Of a stretch of DNA of 64,000 nucleotides, positions 31,094 to 40,400 are shown in pieces. Under the pieces are notes generated by a model, which worked only from the letters and a program-made list of their open reading frames with translations, did no database searches and was not told where the DNA came from. Numbering within the stretch: position 1 is the stretch's first letter; every line of letters starts with the position of its first letter. Position numbers and translations under genes: made by a program. Origin of the DNA: Farysia itapuensis (taxonomy: Eukaryota; Basidiomycota; Ustilaginomycetes; Ustilaginales; Ustilaginaceae); the NCBI GenBank assembly GCA_023212645.1, contig JALBYC010000005.1, forward strand, positions 248,001 through 312,000, in the 5' to 3' direction.

Positions 31094-33122
31094 CTAGTAC
31101 TGTCGCTTGAAGGGGGGCACGGGCTTGCACTCTGCCTCGTCGAGTGTCGTGTTGATGACGGCACGGTAGTCGAGCTTGACTTTGTCGCCTGTGGATTCGT
31201 GCTGCCAGCTGAGGGTATGTTTCTGCCAGTTCTCGAAGCCGTCGAGACGGTCTGGGTAGTCCTCGCGGGCGTGAGCACCTCGTGACTCTTTACGAGCCGC
31301 GGCCGAGTGCATCGTCTGCGTGGCGCAGGTGAGCAAGTTCTTAAGCTCGAGCGTCTCGACGAGATCCGAGTTCCAGATCATGCTGCGGTCCTGCACCGAG
31401 ACCTCTGGGAAGGATTCGTACACCTTGTCAATCTTTTGCACACCCTCGTCGAGCGTCTTCTGCGTTCGGAATACGGCGGCGTCGGACTGCATGACACGCT
31501 GCATGTCGTTGCGAATCGAAGCAGTCGTCTTGGAGCCATTGGCGTTTCGGGCCCAGTCAAGGTCGTTGATTGACTTGGCACCGGCATCTCCGGAGAGAGG
31601 TTTGTGGGGCTTGCCTGGCGACAGGTTGTCCTTGATGTGGTTGGCACATGCTCGGCCGAAGACGACAATGTCGAGCAGCGAGTTGGCGCCGAGTCGGTTA
31701 GCACCGTGCACTGAGACACAGGCTGTTTCACCGGCAGCGTACAGACCGGGTACAATCTGGTCCTTGCCGTCAGCACCCTTGGTGATGACCTCACCGGTGT
31801 ACTTGGTGGGGATACCGCCCATGTTGTAGTGGACTGTGGGAAGAACGGGGATGGGCTCCTTGGTGACGTCGACACCGGCAAAGATGGCGGCTGTCTCCGA
31901 GATACCGGGAAGTCGCTCGTGCAAGACTTCCGGAGGAAGATGCGAAAGCTGGAGGTAAATGTGGTCCTTGTCGGGGCCAACACCTCGACCCTCTCGGATC
32001 TCGATGGTCATGGATCGAGATACGACGTCTCGCGATGCAAGATCCTTGGCAGTTGGTGCGTATCGCTCCATGAATCGCTCGCCCTCAGAGTTGAGCAAGT
32101 ATCCTCCCTCACCTCGAGAGCCTTCAGTAATGAGGCAGCCGGCACCGTAAATACCGGTAGGGTGGAACTGGACAAACTCAAGATCTTGAAGAGGCAGGCC
32201 GGCTCGGGAAACCATGGCCATACCGTCACCTGTGCAGGTGTGGGCCGAGGTGGCGGAGAAGTAGGCTCGACCGTAACCACCGGTGGCTAAGACGGTCTTG
32301 TGAGCTCGGAATCGGTGAATGGTGCCATCCTCCATGTTGAGGGCAGTGACACCGACACACTCGCCGTCCTCCATGATGAGGTCAAGGGCGAAGTACTCGA
32401 TGAAGAAGTTGGTGTTGTGACGCAGAGACTGGCCGTAGAGGGTGTGAAGCATGGCGTGACCGGTTCGGTCAGCAGCAGCGGCACATCGGTAAGCCTGGCC
32501 GCCTTTGCCGTAGTTGAGTGACTGACCACCGAAAGCTCGCTGGTAGATCTTGCCATCTTTCGTTCGAGAGAAGGGCAGACCGTAGTGCTCGAGCTCAATA
32601 ACGGTGCGAGGGGCTTCTCTGCACATGTAGTGAATGGCGTCTTGGTCACCGAGCCAATCGGAACCTTTAACGGTGTCGTACATGTGCCACCTCCAGTCGT
32701 CTTCGGTCATGTTACCGAGAGCGGCGTTGATGCCGCCCTGAGCAGCCACAGTGTGGGAACGAGTGGGGAAAAGCTTGGTGATACAAGCAGTGTTAAGACC
32801 AGCTTCAGCGAGACCGAATGCAGCTCGAAGACCAGCTCCACCAGCGCCAACTACGATAGCGTCGTATCTGTAAAGCGAGAAACGGTTAGTCTTCAATCGC
32901 GCCTAGGATGGGCAGAACCAATACATACTCATGGTCAATGACGGCGTAACCCTTGGCGGCGTCGAGAACGGTCGGGGCCTCCTTTGCGCGTAGTGGCTGA
33001 GAGGCGATGATGCGTGATGCGGAAGCGGTGGAATGGAAGCCGGCAAGACGAGGCGAAGATGCCACAAGGCTAGACGAAGGTGCTCGCGCTACGGCGCGCG
33101 AGAGTGACCTTGCAAACATCAT
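31094..33122 (-). CDS. SDH1: Succinate dehydrogenase flavoprotein subunit, mitochondrial (two exons)
   Basis: Exon 1 is 32929-33122 and exon 2 is 31094-32867, separated by a 61-bp intron; joined they encode 655 residues. The junction falls inside the FAD-binding start and restores [20 protein letters not shown] exactly. The first 45 residues (Arg/Ser/Ala-rich, few acids) form a mitochondrial targeting sequence. The histidine that carries covalent FAD is in [17 protein letters not shown], and active-site segments [17 protein letters not shown] and [11 protein letters not shown] are present. It oxidises succinate to fumarate in complex II, linking the TCA cycle and respiratory chain. Two consecutive ATGs (33122 and 33119) could start translation. 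It is divergent from KTI12. Confidence 0.96.
32868..32928 (-). other. SDH1: Spliceosomal intron in SDH1
   Basis: On the minus strand it begins with the donor GTATGT, ends with TTTACAG, and has a GACTAAC branch-site-like sequence (CTAAC at 32885-32889) 17 nt before the acceptor. Splicing in this phase joins CAT-GA to A-TAC-GAC and gives an uninterrupted SDH1 FAD motif, while reading through adds unrelated residues and a different N-terminus. Confidence 0.93.
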
Positions 33123-33491
33123 GGCTAGGTTGAGTGTGAGATGACGGTTAGGAAAGGAAGAGAGCGGGGCAAGAAGGTAGTGCGCAGACCAACAAAATCG
33201 GCCAGCGACGGGAATACCAATTCACATTAGCGCGAGTCTGATTCGCCATGCCTTTTTGCTGTAGTCGCATGCCCGGTTGAAAGTAAAACGCGCTCCAGCT
33301 TACACCATCCAACCTTACATAATCCCCACGCCAAACTGTGACTGCAAACATGCAAACAGCGATTCAATTTCCCCGACTGGCTCCGCACAACACATTCCGG
33401 CAACGACCGATCCAGCTTACGTCAGCAGTACAGATCTTCTTAAAAAAAAAGGTTGTCGAAGCGTAGGACCCTTCTGACACTGCAGCTAGGC
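33123..33491. other. Divergent intergenic region between SDH1 and KTI12
   Basis: 369 bp between two start codons facing away from each other, so it should contain both promoters. A 9-base A run at 33442-33450 lies shortly before the KTI12 start. No clear TATA box and no RNA gene is visible. Confidence 0.5.
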
Positions 33492-34526
33492 ATGGCACTC
33501 GTGATTGTCTCTGGCCTTGCCAGCTCGGGCAGATCAACACGGTCTCTGCTCATCAAGCAGGACCTTGAAGAACGTATAAAGTCCACTCCTGCCTCTGTTA
33601 TTCAGCGGGTCGTGATTGTATCGGACGACGATATTCACGCTGCTCGATCGGCGTATGCGTCACAGAGATTGGAGAAGCCGGCTCGTGCATCGTACCTGTC
33701 TGCAGTGACGCGCGCGCTGGGCAGAGACACCATCGTCATTGCCGACGGAGGTGCTGGTCTCAATATCAAAGGCTTCCGCTACCAGCTCTGGTGTGCAGCT
33801 CGCGAGGTCGGTGTGCGATGTTTGTCCGTGCATGTACATGCTCCTCCATCGGTCTGTCGTTACTGGAACCAACAAAGGCGCGAAGAACGCGGTCAGGATG
33901 CTAGCTACGACGACGAGACACTTGACAGCCTCCTTATGCGGTACGAAGAGCCCAATGCAATGACGCGATGGGACTCGCCCCTCATCATCGTCCCAACCAT
34001 CTTACGAGAAGCCAATGACTCCATTACGGTCGATAACATCGTCATCGAGCCAATACCGCATCAAGACATCTGGGACGCAGCTACGAAAGGCTCGGTCAAT
34101 AAGGCTCCTGAAGTTGTGGCGCCAACACGCAGCACTACATCCAACTATCTGTCCTTGCTCGAGTCTTCCACCCAGGCCGTGGTTCAGAGCATCCTGGAGC
34201 ATCAGTCTACCTTCGGTCTGCAACCAGGGACAGAGGTCCCCATCACCAACGCCTCCCTCCCTGGCCCATCTCAGCTCACCTTTGCGATACCTTCTGACAA
34301 GACTCTGACCCTTTCGTCCCTCCAACGTGTACGTCGTCAATTTGTGCGCATGCACAGCGCAGGCTCCGCAAACGTCAACCAGCTCGGCAGCTCTGCCAGA
34401 TCAGAAGGAGTCCAATTCTCCCTGACCCCAGGTCCAGCATCCAAATCCGCCCCAACAGCCGAGCCCGCTTCCTCAGAATGGGCAATAGCCAAGCGTTTCA
34501 TTGCCTTTCTTGAAGGCGCAGTATAG
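33492..34526 (+). CDS. KTI12: Kti12-like Elongator-associated P-loop protein with altered nucleotide-binding motifs
   Basis: 344 residues from the ATG at 33492, which places the P-loop at the N-terminus as in all Kti12 proteins. Family features are ALVIVSGLASSGRST at residues 2-16, the segment NIKGFRYQLWCAAREVGVRC, WDSPLIIV, and the C-terminal end RQFVRMHSAG then RFIAFLEGAV. Kti12 binds Elongator and is needed for its tRNA wobble-uridine modification. Two changes stand out: the P-loop lysine is Arg14 (codon AGA, 33531-33533), and the usual Asp-Asp/Ser-Asn-Tyr-Ile-Lys-Gly stretch reads ADGGAGLNIKG, slightly longer than usual. It converges with the next gene, with 61 bp between stops. Confidence 0.88.
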   Translation: MALVIVSGLASSGRSTRSLLIKQDLEERIKSTPASVIQRVVIVSDDDIHAARSAYASQRLEKPARASYLSAVTRALGRDTIVIADGGAGLNIKGFRYQLWCAAREVGVRCLSVHVHAPPSVCRYWNQQRREERGQDASYDDETLDSLLMRYEEPNAMTRWDSPLIIVPTILREANDSITVDNIVIEPIPHQDIWDAATKGSVNKAPEVVAPTRSTTSNYLSLLESSTQAVVQSILEHQSTFGLQPGTEVPITNASLPGPSQLTFAIPSDKTLTLSSLQRVRRQFVRMHSAGSANVNQLGSSARSEGVQFSLTPGPASKSAPTAEPASSEWAIAKRFIAFLEGAV

Positions 34527-34587
34527 CAAAACATCTTGCATTCGTGTAATTGTACTTGTGCATAAGGGTATATAATCGTCCGTGTCG

Positions 34588-35613
34588 CTACTCCCAGTCT
34601 GAATCCACTTCGTCTTCAGATTCGGCCGATGGTACTGATTCTGTCCGTGCTGGCTTCAATTGAGGTACTTTGGTCGTTTCTGCAGCAGATTTGGTGGCAG
34701 TAGCGGCGGTCTCTTCGTCTTCTTCATCCCAGACAAAGTCTTCCTCTTCCTCCCCATCTTTGGCAGCAACAACTTCTCCTGAGACTGGCATGACTTTCGC
34801 CATGTCGCTTTGTTTTTCTTGAACGGTTTCGGCGACTTTCTCTTCAGCAGCTGTTTTTTCTCCTTCCGGAGGCACAATACGGACCAGCTCGCCAACGAGT
34901 TCAGTCATGTCGGTCTGAATCTCCTTGGCAAAGTTTTCAGTAGCGTGCAGGTACTTGGTCGCCAATTGCTGCGATTCCTTGAAGTCGAGATGCGGTAGAT
35001 GAGATTGGAAGGTAAGAGACAGTTTGGCCAACGACTCTTGAAGTTTCACTGGACCGCCAAGAGATGGTGAGCGCGGGGTACCGTCCTCGTTCAAGGGCTC
35101 TTGCTGCGGATTGGCGACTGACTGAAGGGTGTTGGTGAGTGATTTCTGTAGCTGCTGTAAGCGCGGATCCGCAGTCAGCTTGGTGAATAAAGAGCTGACA
35201 GAGCTTCCCAGAGTAGGATTTGTTGAATTCGTCTCAGAGGCTTGATCGTCGACAGCTCGTTGCTTGCCCTTGTCAGCCGATGCAATCGGCGCATCACTGT
35301 CGCTATGATCAGCAATAGCCTCGCCGGTGCTCTGCTCACGGGCTCGTTTCTGTGCATCAGCGACGGAAGACTCGATCTTGGCATAGTTGCTCTTGGCGTA
35401 GTTGACGATGCCGCCCTGGCTTTCAACCTGTTGTCTAGCCTGGTTTATAGTCTCTTGGGACTTCTTTGCGATGCCAGACCACCAGGTCGAGATGTTGCCT
35501 ACCATCTTTTCGACATTCTGATCCAGCTCCGTCTTGTGTGCGCTGGCAGCATCTGGCGTTTCGGTGCCACTGCGGCCGTTGTTGCCCAAGAGGCCTGCGT
35601 CGTAAATGTCCAT
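34588..35613 (-). CDS. Acidic coiled-coil protein of unknown function
   Basis: 341 residues from the ATG at 35613. The same frame runs on upstream to 36150, but that part lies antisense within the coding region of the phenylalanyl-tRNA synthetase and is not accepted. The N-terminus (about residues 28-90) is predicted helical with STWWSGIAKKSQETINQARQ; the middle is Gln/Ser-rich; residues about 200-260 are helical again; the tail is very acidic (EEEDFVWDEEDEE) and ends DSDWE. The overall plan of a Trp-rich helical start and acidic Trp tail recalls BSD-type proteins, but I see no BSD signature, so no family is assigned. Start codons of this gene and mitochondrial PheRS are 112 bp apart. Confidence 0.7.
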   Translation of the reverse strand: MDIYDAGLLGNNGRSGTETPDAASAHKTELDQNVEKMVGNISTWWSGIAKKSQETINQARQQVESQGGIVNYAKSNYAKIESSVADAQKRAREQSTGEAIADHSDSDAPIASADKGKQRAVDDQASETNSTNPTLGSSVSSLFTKLTADPRLQQLQKSLTNTLQSVANPQQEPLNEDGTPRSPSLGGPVKLQESLAKLSLTFQSHLPHLDFKESQQLATKYLHATENFAKEIQTDMTELVGELVRIVPPEGEKTAAEEKVAETVQEKQSDMAKVMPVSGEVVAAKDGEEEEDFVWDEEDEETAATATKSAAETTKVPQLKPARTESVPSAESEDEVDSDWE

Positions 35614-35725
35614 GTTGGTTGATGTGAGGAGAGTGAACCCTTCTTTGGTGCCGGTTTTTTGGCGGCAAAAAACGTCAATTGATTTGGCCCAACCGCGCTC
35701 CAATTTCCTTCTTCTGCCACACGCA

Positions 35726-37282
35726 ATGCTGTCCCGGAGGTCATCGCAGGCAGCGTATCGAGCCTGTCTCGTCACGCGGCCGGCGGCAACGTTGGCTCGA
35801 GCGCTCGCTTTCACCCCGAAGGCTTGCAATGTTGTCCCCACAGCAGCTCTGCACACTTCGTGCGGGAAGTTGCTACCGCCAATACCGTCGCAAAAACGCG
35901 AGTTCACATCCACAAAGAGTCGAGCTGCTCTGGCGGAGAGCCAAGGTGCCACGACCATCACGATCTTGGGCAACGAGTATCCTACGGACGACTTTACAAA
36001 CGTGCCAGCGTCAATTTTGTCGCGCCTGGCACCTTCACCAACGTTGCCATACACTAAAAACCATCCCCTTGCTCTGCTGCGTGAGCAGATTGAGACACAG
36101 ATTGGTCCGCAGTATACTCCTATGAAGGCACCTAGCGCTGTTGTAGACACTCAACTGAACTTTGACGATTTAGGCATACCTCCAGACCACCCTGGACGTA
36201 ATCCTACCGACACATACTACGTCAATCGCACGACCTGCCTTCGTACTCACACTTCGGCCCATGAAGTCGAGACTTTCCGCAACAAGAACGAACGATGGCT
36301 TCTCACTGCCGATGTCTATCGCCGTGATGAGATTGATGCATCGCACTACCCCATCTTCCACCAAATGGAGGGCGCGAGCATCTTTGCTCCCGAAGACTAT
36401 GCGCCAGGCGGCAAAGTCGAGCGGGAGTGTGAAGCAATGGAGGCAAAACTGCAAAAAGCTGCCTTGGAGATCGAAGATGTCGTCGACCTCAAAGAGGCCG
36501 GAGGCTATCAGTCTGCCCACGATCCAGAAGCGGCCGCTCTCGCCGTGCGCCATCTAAAAGCGACGCTCAATGGACTAGTCCTGGACCTTTTCGGAGAGAG
36601 ACACGCCCAAGAAACAGCCCAAGCCGGTGGCGATACAGCGGATCCATTGCGAGTGCGATGGATACCTGCCTTTTTCCCGTTTACGTCGCCTTCGTATGAA
36701 GTTGAAGTTTGGTTTCGTGGCGACTGGCTCGAAATCCTCGGCTGTGGTGTTGTCAAGCAGAAGACACTCGACAGTGCCAACATTGCCAATAGAATGGGCT
36801 GGGCGTTCGGAATGGGACTCGAGCGCATTGCCATGGTTCTCTTCTCGATTCCTGACATCCGCCTTTTCTGGACGCAAGATGCTCGCTTTCTGAACCAATT
36901 TGCCAAATCCCCTTCTACCTCTGTCTCTTCCGCTGGAGGCCAGCTCAAATCGGACGGGACACCTCAAAAGCCAAAGCTGCTCACCTTCAAGCCCTACTCC
37001 AAATACCCACCGTGCTACAAGGATGTCTCTTTCTGGCTGCCACAGGACAAAGCTTTTCACGAAAACGACCTCTTCGAGATCGTCCGAGATCGGGTAGGCG
37101 ATTTGGTGGAAGACGTGGTTAAGATTGATGACTTTGTGCATCCCAAAACGCAGCAACACAGCCTGTGCTACCGCATCAACTACCGTTCCATGGATCGTTC
37201 CCTGGAGAACGACGAGGTCAATGTACTTCACACAGATGTCCTCAGTCAGCTATCAGACCAGCTCGCGATCCAGATTCGATAG
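35726..37282 (+). CDS. MSF1: Phenylalanyl-tRNA synthetase, mitochondrial
   Basis: 518 residues from the ATG at 35726, giving an Arg/Ala/Ser-rich presequence of about 50-70 residues for mitochondrial import. The class II core is clear: HPLALLREQIE, the motif 2 region FHQMEGASIFAPEDY, EVWFRGDWLEILGCGVVKQK, and motif 3 GWAFGMGLERIAMVLFSI. The C-terminus carries the anticodon-binding FDX-ACB domain (FKPYSKYPPCYKDVSFWLP onward), which is fused to the catalytic chain only in the monomeric mitochondrial enzyme. It charges mitochondrial tRNA-Phe. An insertion of about 45 residues lies between motif 2 and the WFRGDW segment and includes an Asp/Glu-rich helix. Confidence 0.95.
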   Translation: MLSRRSSQAAYRACLVTRPAATLARALAFTPKACNVVPTAALHTSCGKLLPPIPSQKREFTSTKSRAALAESQGATTITILGNEYPTDDFTNVPASILSRLAPSPTLPYTKNHPLALLREQIETQIGPQYTPMKAPSAVVDTQLNFDDLGIPPDHPGRNPTDTYYVNRTTCLRTHTSAHEVETFRNKNERWLLTADVYRRDEIDASHYPIFHQMEGASIFAPEDYAPGGKVERECEAMEAKLQKAALEIEDVVDLKEAGGYQSAHDPEAAALAVRHLKATLNGLVLDLFGERHAQETAQAGGDTADPLRVRWIPAFFPFTSPSYEVEVWFRGDWLEILGCGVVKQKTLDSANIANRMGWAFGMGLERIAMVLFSIPDIRLFWTQDARFLNQFAKSPSTSVSSAGGQLKSDGTPQKPKLLTFKPYSKYPPCYKDVSFWLPQDKAFHENDLFEIVRDRVGDLVEDVVKIDDFVHPKTQQHSLCYRINYRSMDRSLENDEVNVLHTDVLSQLSDQLAIQIR

Positions 37283-37311
37283 CTGTGAATATAAAATGCT
37301 GAATACCAGAG

Positions 37312-37347
37312 TGACGAGTATGACGAGTGTACGAGTGTACGAGTGAC
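37312..37347 (+). repeat. Imperfect tandem repeat of 8-9 bp
   Basis: Four imperfect copies of TGACGAGTA/TACGAGTG lie just after the PheRS stop and about 125 bp before the Dock gene start. It could be in the PheRS 3' UTR or the Dock promoter. Confidence 0.8.
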
Positions 37348-37468
37348 AGGCGCACAGGCACCGCGTTGCTTTCACTTTTTTTGACGTTTTCGCAAATTGA
37401 GAGCGCGACCGAGGTTGTTACTCTCTTCCCCCTTCTTTGTCCACATTCTTGCTGTCTCACTCGCCAGT

Positions 37469-40400
37469 ATGGCGGCTGTTGACTCCGTCTATCGCAGATG
37501 GGAGCCTTTAGACAAGATCCACTATGGTCTTGTCACTCACCCATTCAGTCCCGAGACAGACCCGTTAGAGACGGGATCCGTGCCGCTAGACTCCTTGTCT
37601 CCGGCCGTGCTTCAGAACCTGCAGGAGAGTCTCATTGCCCTCGAGCTGGGCGACGAGGTGTACGTGTTCGAACAGCTAGGGCATTCTGACGTCAGCTGGT
37701 TCCGCGGCTATGTCGTCTCCACCATCCGACTGCCTGCTACGGCCACGAGCGCGAGCAGTCTCAGCGACTACAGCGCATTTCCCGGACCCGGCGCTGGATC
37801 TTCTGCTGGACCCAGCATGGAAGAACCTCAGGTCTACGTTGGTGTGTTCCCGTCAACACATGTACACGTTCGCGAGCAGCTAGACGATGCTGAGATGCGC
37901 CTTGCCGAGGTCTACGAGAATGCAAAGGAGCTTGGTATCGTGGGAGCCACTGCACCTCTCCAGCGACAGGCTTCCAAACCTCCCATGGAAACACTACCAG
38001 AAGAAGATGAGACGTCCTCACAGCAGAACAGTCCAAATACTGCCGCGGCAACAAGCGGGTTGGGCGCCGAGATTGGCGTCAACGGGCACGTTGTTCAGCG
38101 TCCACCTCCTCCATTGCCGAGCCTCAAGTGCGGCGACGAGACCCACACGGGTGCCCAAGAGCCACTTGTCGACGAAATCGCTTGTGCTCTCCGAGAGTGG
38201 AGCACACTTATGTATGTATACCTTGGTCGACGCGACTACGCTTTGTTCCACGTCGTCAAAGAGCACATCGAAGTGCTGCACATGGCTCGGAAGCAGCTGC
38301 TTGCACAGACGCTTTCGGCCGAGGAAGTCGCCAAGCTTCGTCGAGAGTGCGTAGCCAGATTGGTGAAAGCCAACGTTGCCCAAGGGCTAGATGTCATTGT
38401 TCGACACTCGAATCGCGGTGGGCTTGTGGACTTCAACATTGATCCCCGAGACACGAATCCTGATAACTGGGTCAGTGGTGTCCGTCTCTTTGCGTTGCAG
38501 GCAGCACTCGCGTATGTCGACCAACAGAGTGACACCGTCACGCCGACTGCACCTGGCGGTATGGATCTTGCTGCATCCAATGCCTTCGACATCACCTCGC
38601 CAACGACCAGCAGTGCTGGCGTTTTGGCCGGCATTTCTAATAACTACGCCCGAAGGTCTACTTTGCTCGGCAGACGGACATCCAATTCTAAGCCCATACA
38701 AGGTCGAATCGCATCTGCTCAGTCTGCATCAGGCTTGCTCGACGCGGCTCCGTCGTCTGCCGCTGTCAAGTACTTCCACGTCCTTCTCGAGTTGCGCGCA
38801 TTTGTTGCCACCCCGTGTAACGCCGGCGAGACGGCTGAGCTATACTTTTCCCTCTACAACCGAGCCGAATCGAGGTTCCTGACCGAGGAGTTCTGCGTCG
38901 TCCTCAACCACAGGGGAGTGCCTGTCTCCAAATCTCAGAGCAAACATGGCAAGACACGCGCACTTTTCACGGAACTCAGCTCTGCCGATATGCAAGATCT
39001 CAATGTTGTCTGTCGCATTGTCCGCAACGGCGGTATGCGCGTCGGCGAGATCAAAGCTACGCCATTAGGAGCTGCCGGTCAGGACAGTAATATGATTGAC
39101 GCTGTTGACAACTTCTCAGATCCTTCCATGGCTGACACTCCCGCTTTCCGCGCTAGCCGCATGACGGGTGATCGCTCTTTCCGCAGACCGTTCGGGTGCG
39201 CTGTACTCGAGTTGGGTCAGCACCATCGCTTCCAGACGGACGTCGCTTCGTCCTCAACATTGCGCGAGCATGCGATGCCCATATTCGTGCCTGTGAACGA
39301 AGCAGCATTCAGCACAATTCATCAAGATATCGTTGCATCGCGAACACGCGAATTCGAAAAGTCTCCAAGAGCCGACATGGTGGCCGTCAACGTAAAAGTC
39401 TTCCACGGCGAGACAGCATCTGTGGTCCGTGACAACCCTTCTTTGCTCCAGGATGCACCGATCACTGCTCGACTCGGCTTCCCCGACGTTGTCTTTCCCG
39501 GCGATCGCCGCAATGAAGCTTACCTCAAGCTGTGGAGTGGTGAATTCTTCCCTTCTGGCAACAAGATTGCTGGCAATTCGCTCAAAAATATACAGGTGTC
39601 TGCCGAAGTGCGCACTAGAGACGGTCGAGTTGTGGCCGACGTTATCTCAAGGGGAGTGGGCGAAGCTCTGGTCACTCAATTCGACAGTCTGGTCTACTAC
39701 CATCAGAACGCGCCGACGTGGGGTGAACTTATCAAACTGCAACTGCCACACGACATCATGGAAGACTGTCACCTCTTCTTCTCCTTCCGTTACCGCAGCT
39801 CAAAGGAGGAACGCACGCCGCTGACGAACGGCGCGTCAGCCGCAAACGTAGCAACAGCCTCTCGTCCTTTCGCATATGGGTACCTGCCGCTATTTGAATC
39901 AAATCGCGCCTTCATTCCCGATGGCAGTCACACACTCCTGCTGTGGAAGACAAGTCGTCCTCCATCCCAAATCGGACCGGACCTCTACTTCAATCTGCCT
40001 CCTGTGACACCCGTGGGCCAAGACCCATCCGATATTGTGCCTAGCAGTCTTGCTTCAGTCGTGCAACCACTTCGTGATATTCTCACTCTTCGAACATTCT
40101 TGGTCTCGACCAAGTATACCCAGAACGACATTCTACTGAAGCTGCTCAACTGGGAAACTGCTCTCTCCAACGACTTTGACGGCCTCCGCAATGTACTTAC
40201 CAAATTTACCTTCGTCGGGGAAGTGGAGATCGTCAAGTTTTTGAGGGACATTTTCGATGCTCTCTTTGGCATTTCGGCGAGTGTGCGCAACAGTCAGGGC
40301 GAGCTGGACGATCTTATCTTTGACGGTCTCGTCACTGTGCTCGGCATCGTACAGGATCGACGATTCAACAATTTCCGTGCTACTCTGGACATCTACGTCG

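Noticed and set aside
34569..34576. TATATAAT as a promoter element
   Set aside because: It lies between the stop codons of two convergent genes, so it is more likely part of a 3' end or polyadenylation region.
35614..36150. N-terminal extension of the acidic coiled-coil protein
   Set aside because: It would run antisense through the PheRS start and presequence; the ATG at 35613 gives a sensible N-terminus and leaves the 112-bp spacer.
36575..37231. 218-codon minus-strand frame opposite mitochondrial PheRS
   Set aside because: The opposite strand encodes conserved PheRS motifs 2-3 and the FDX-ACB domain; this is a shadow.
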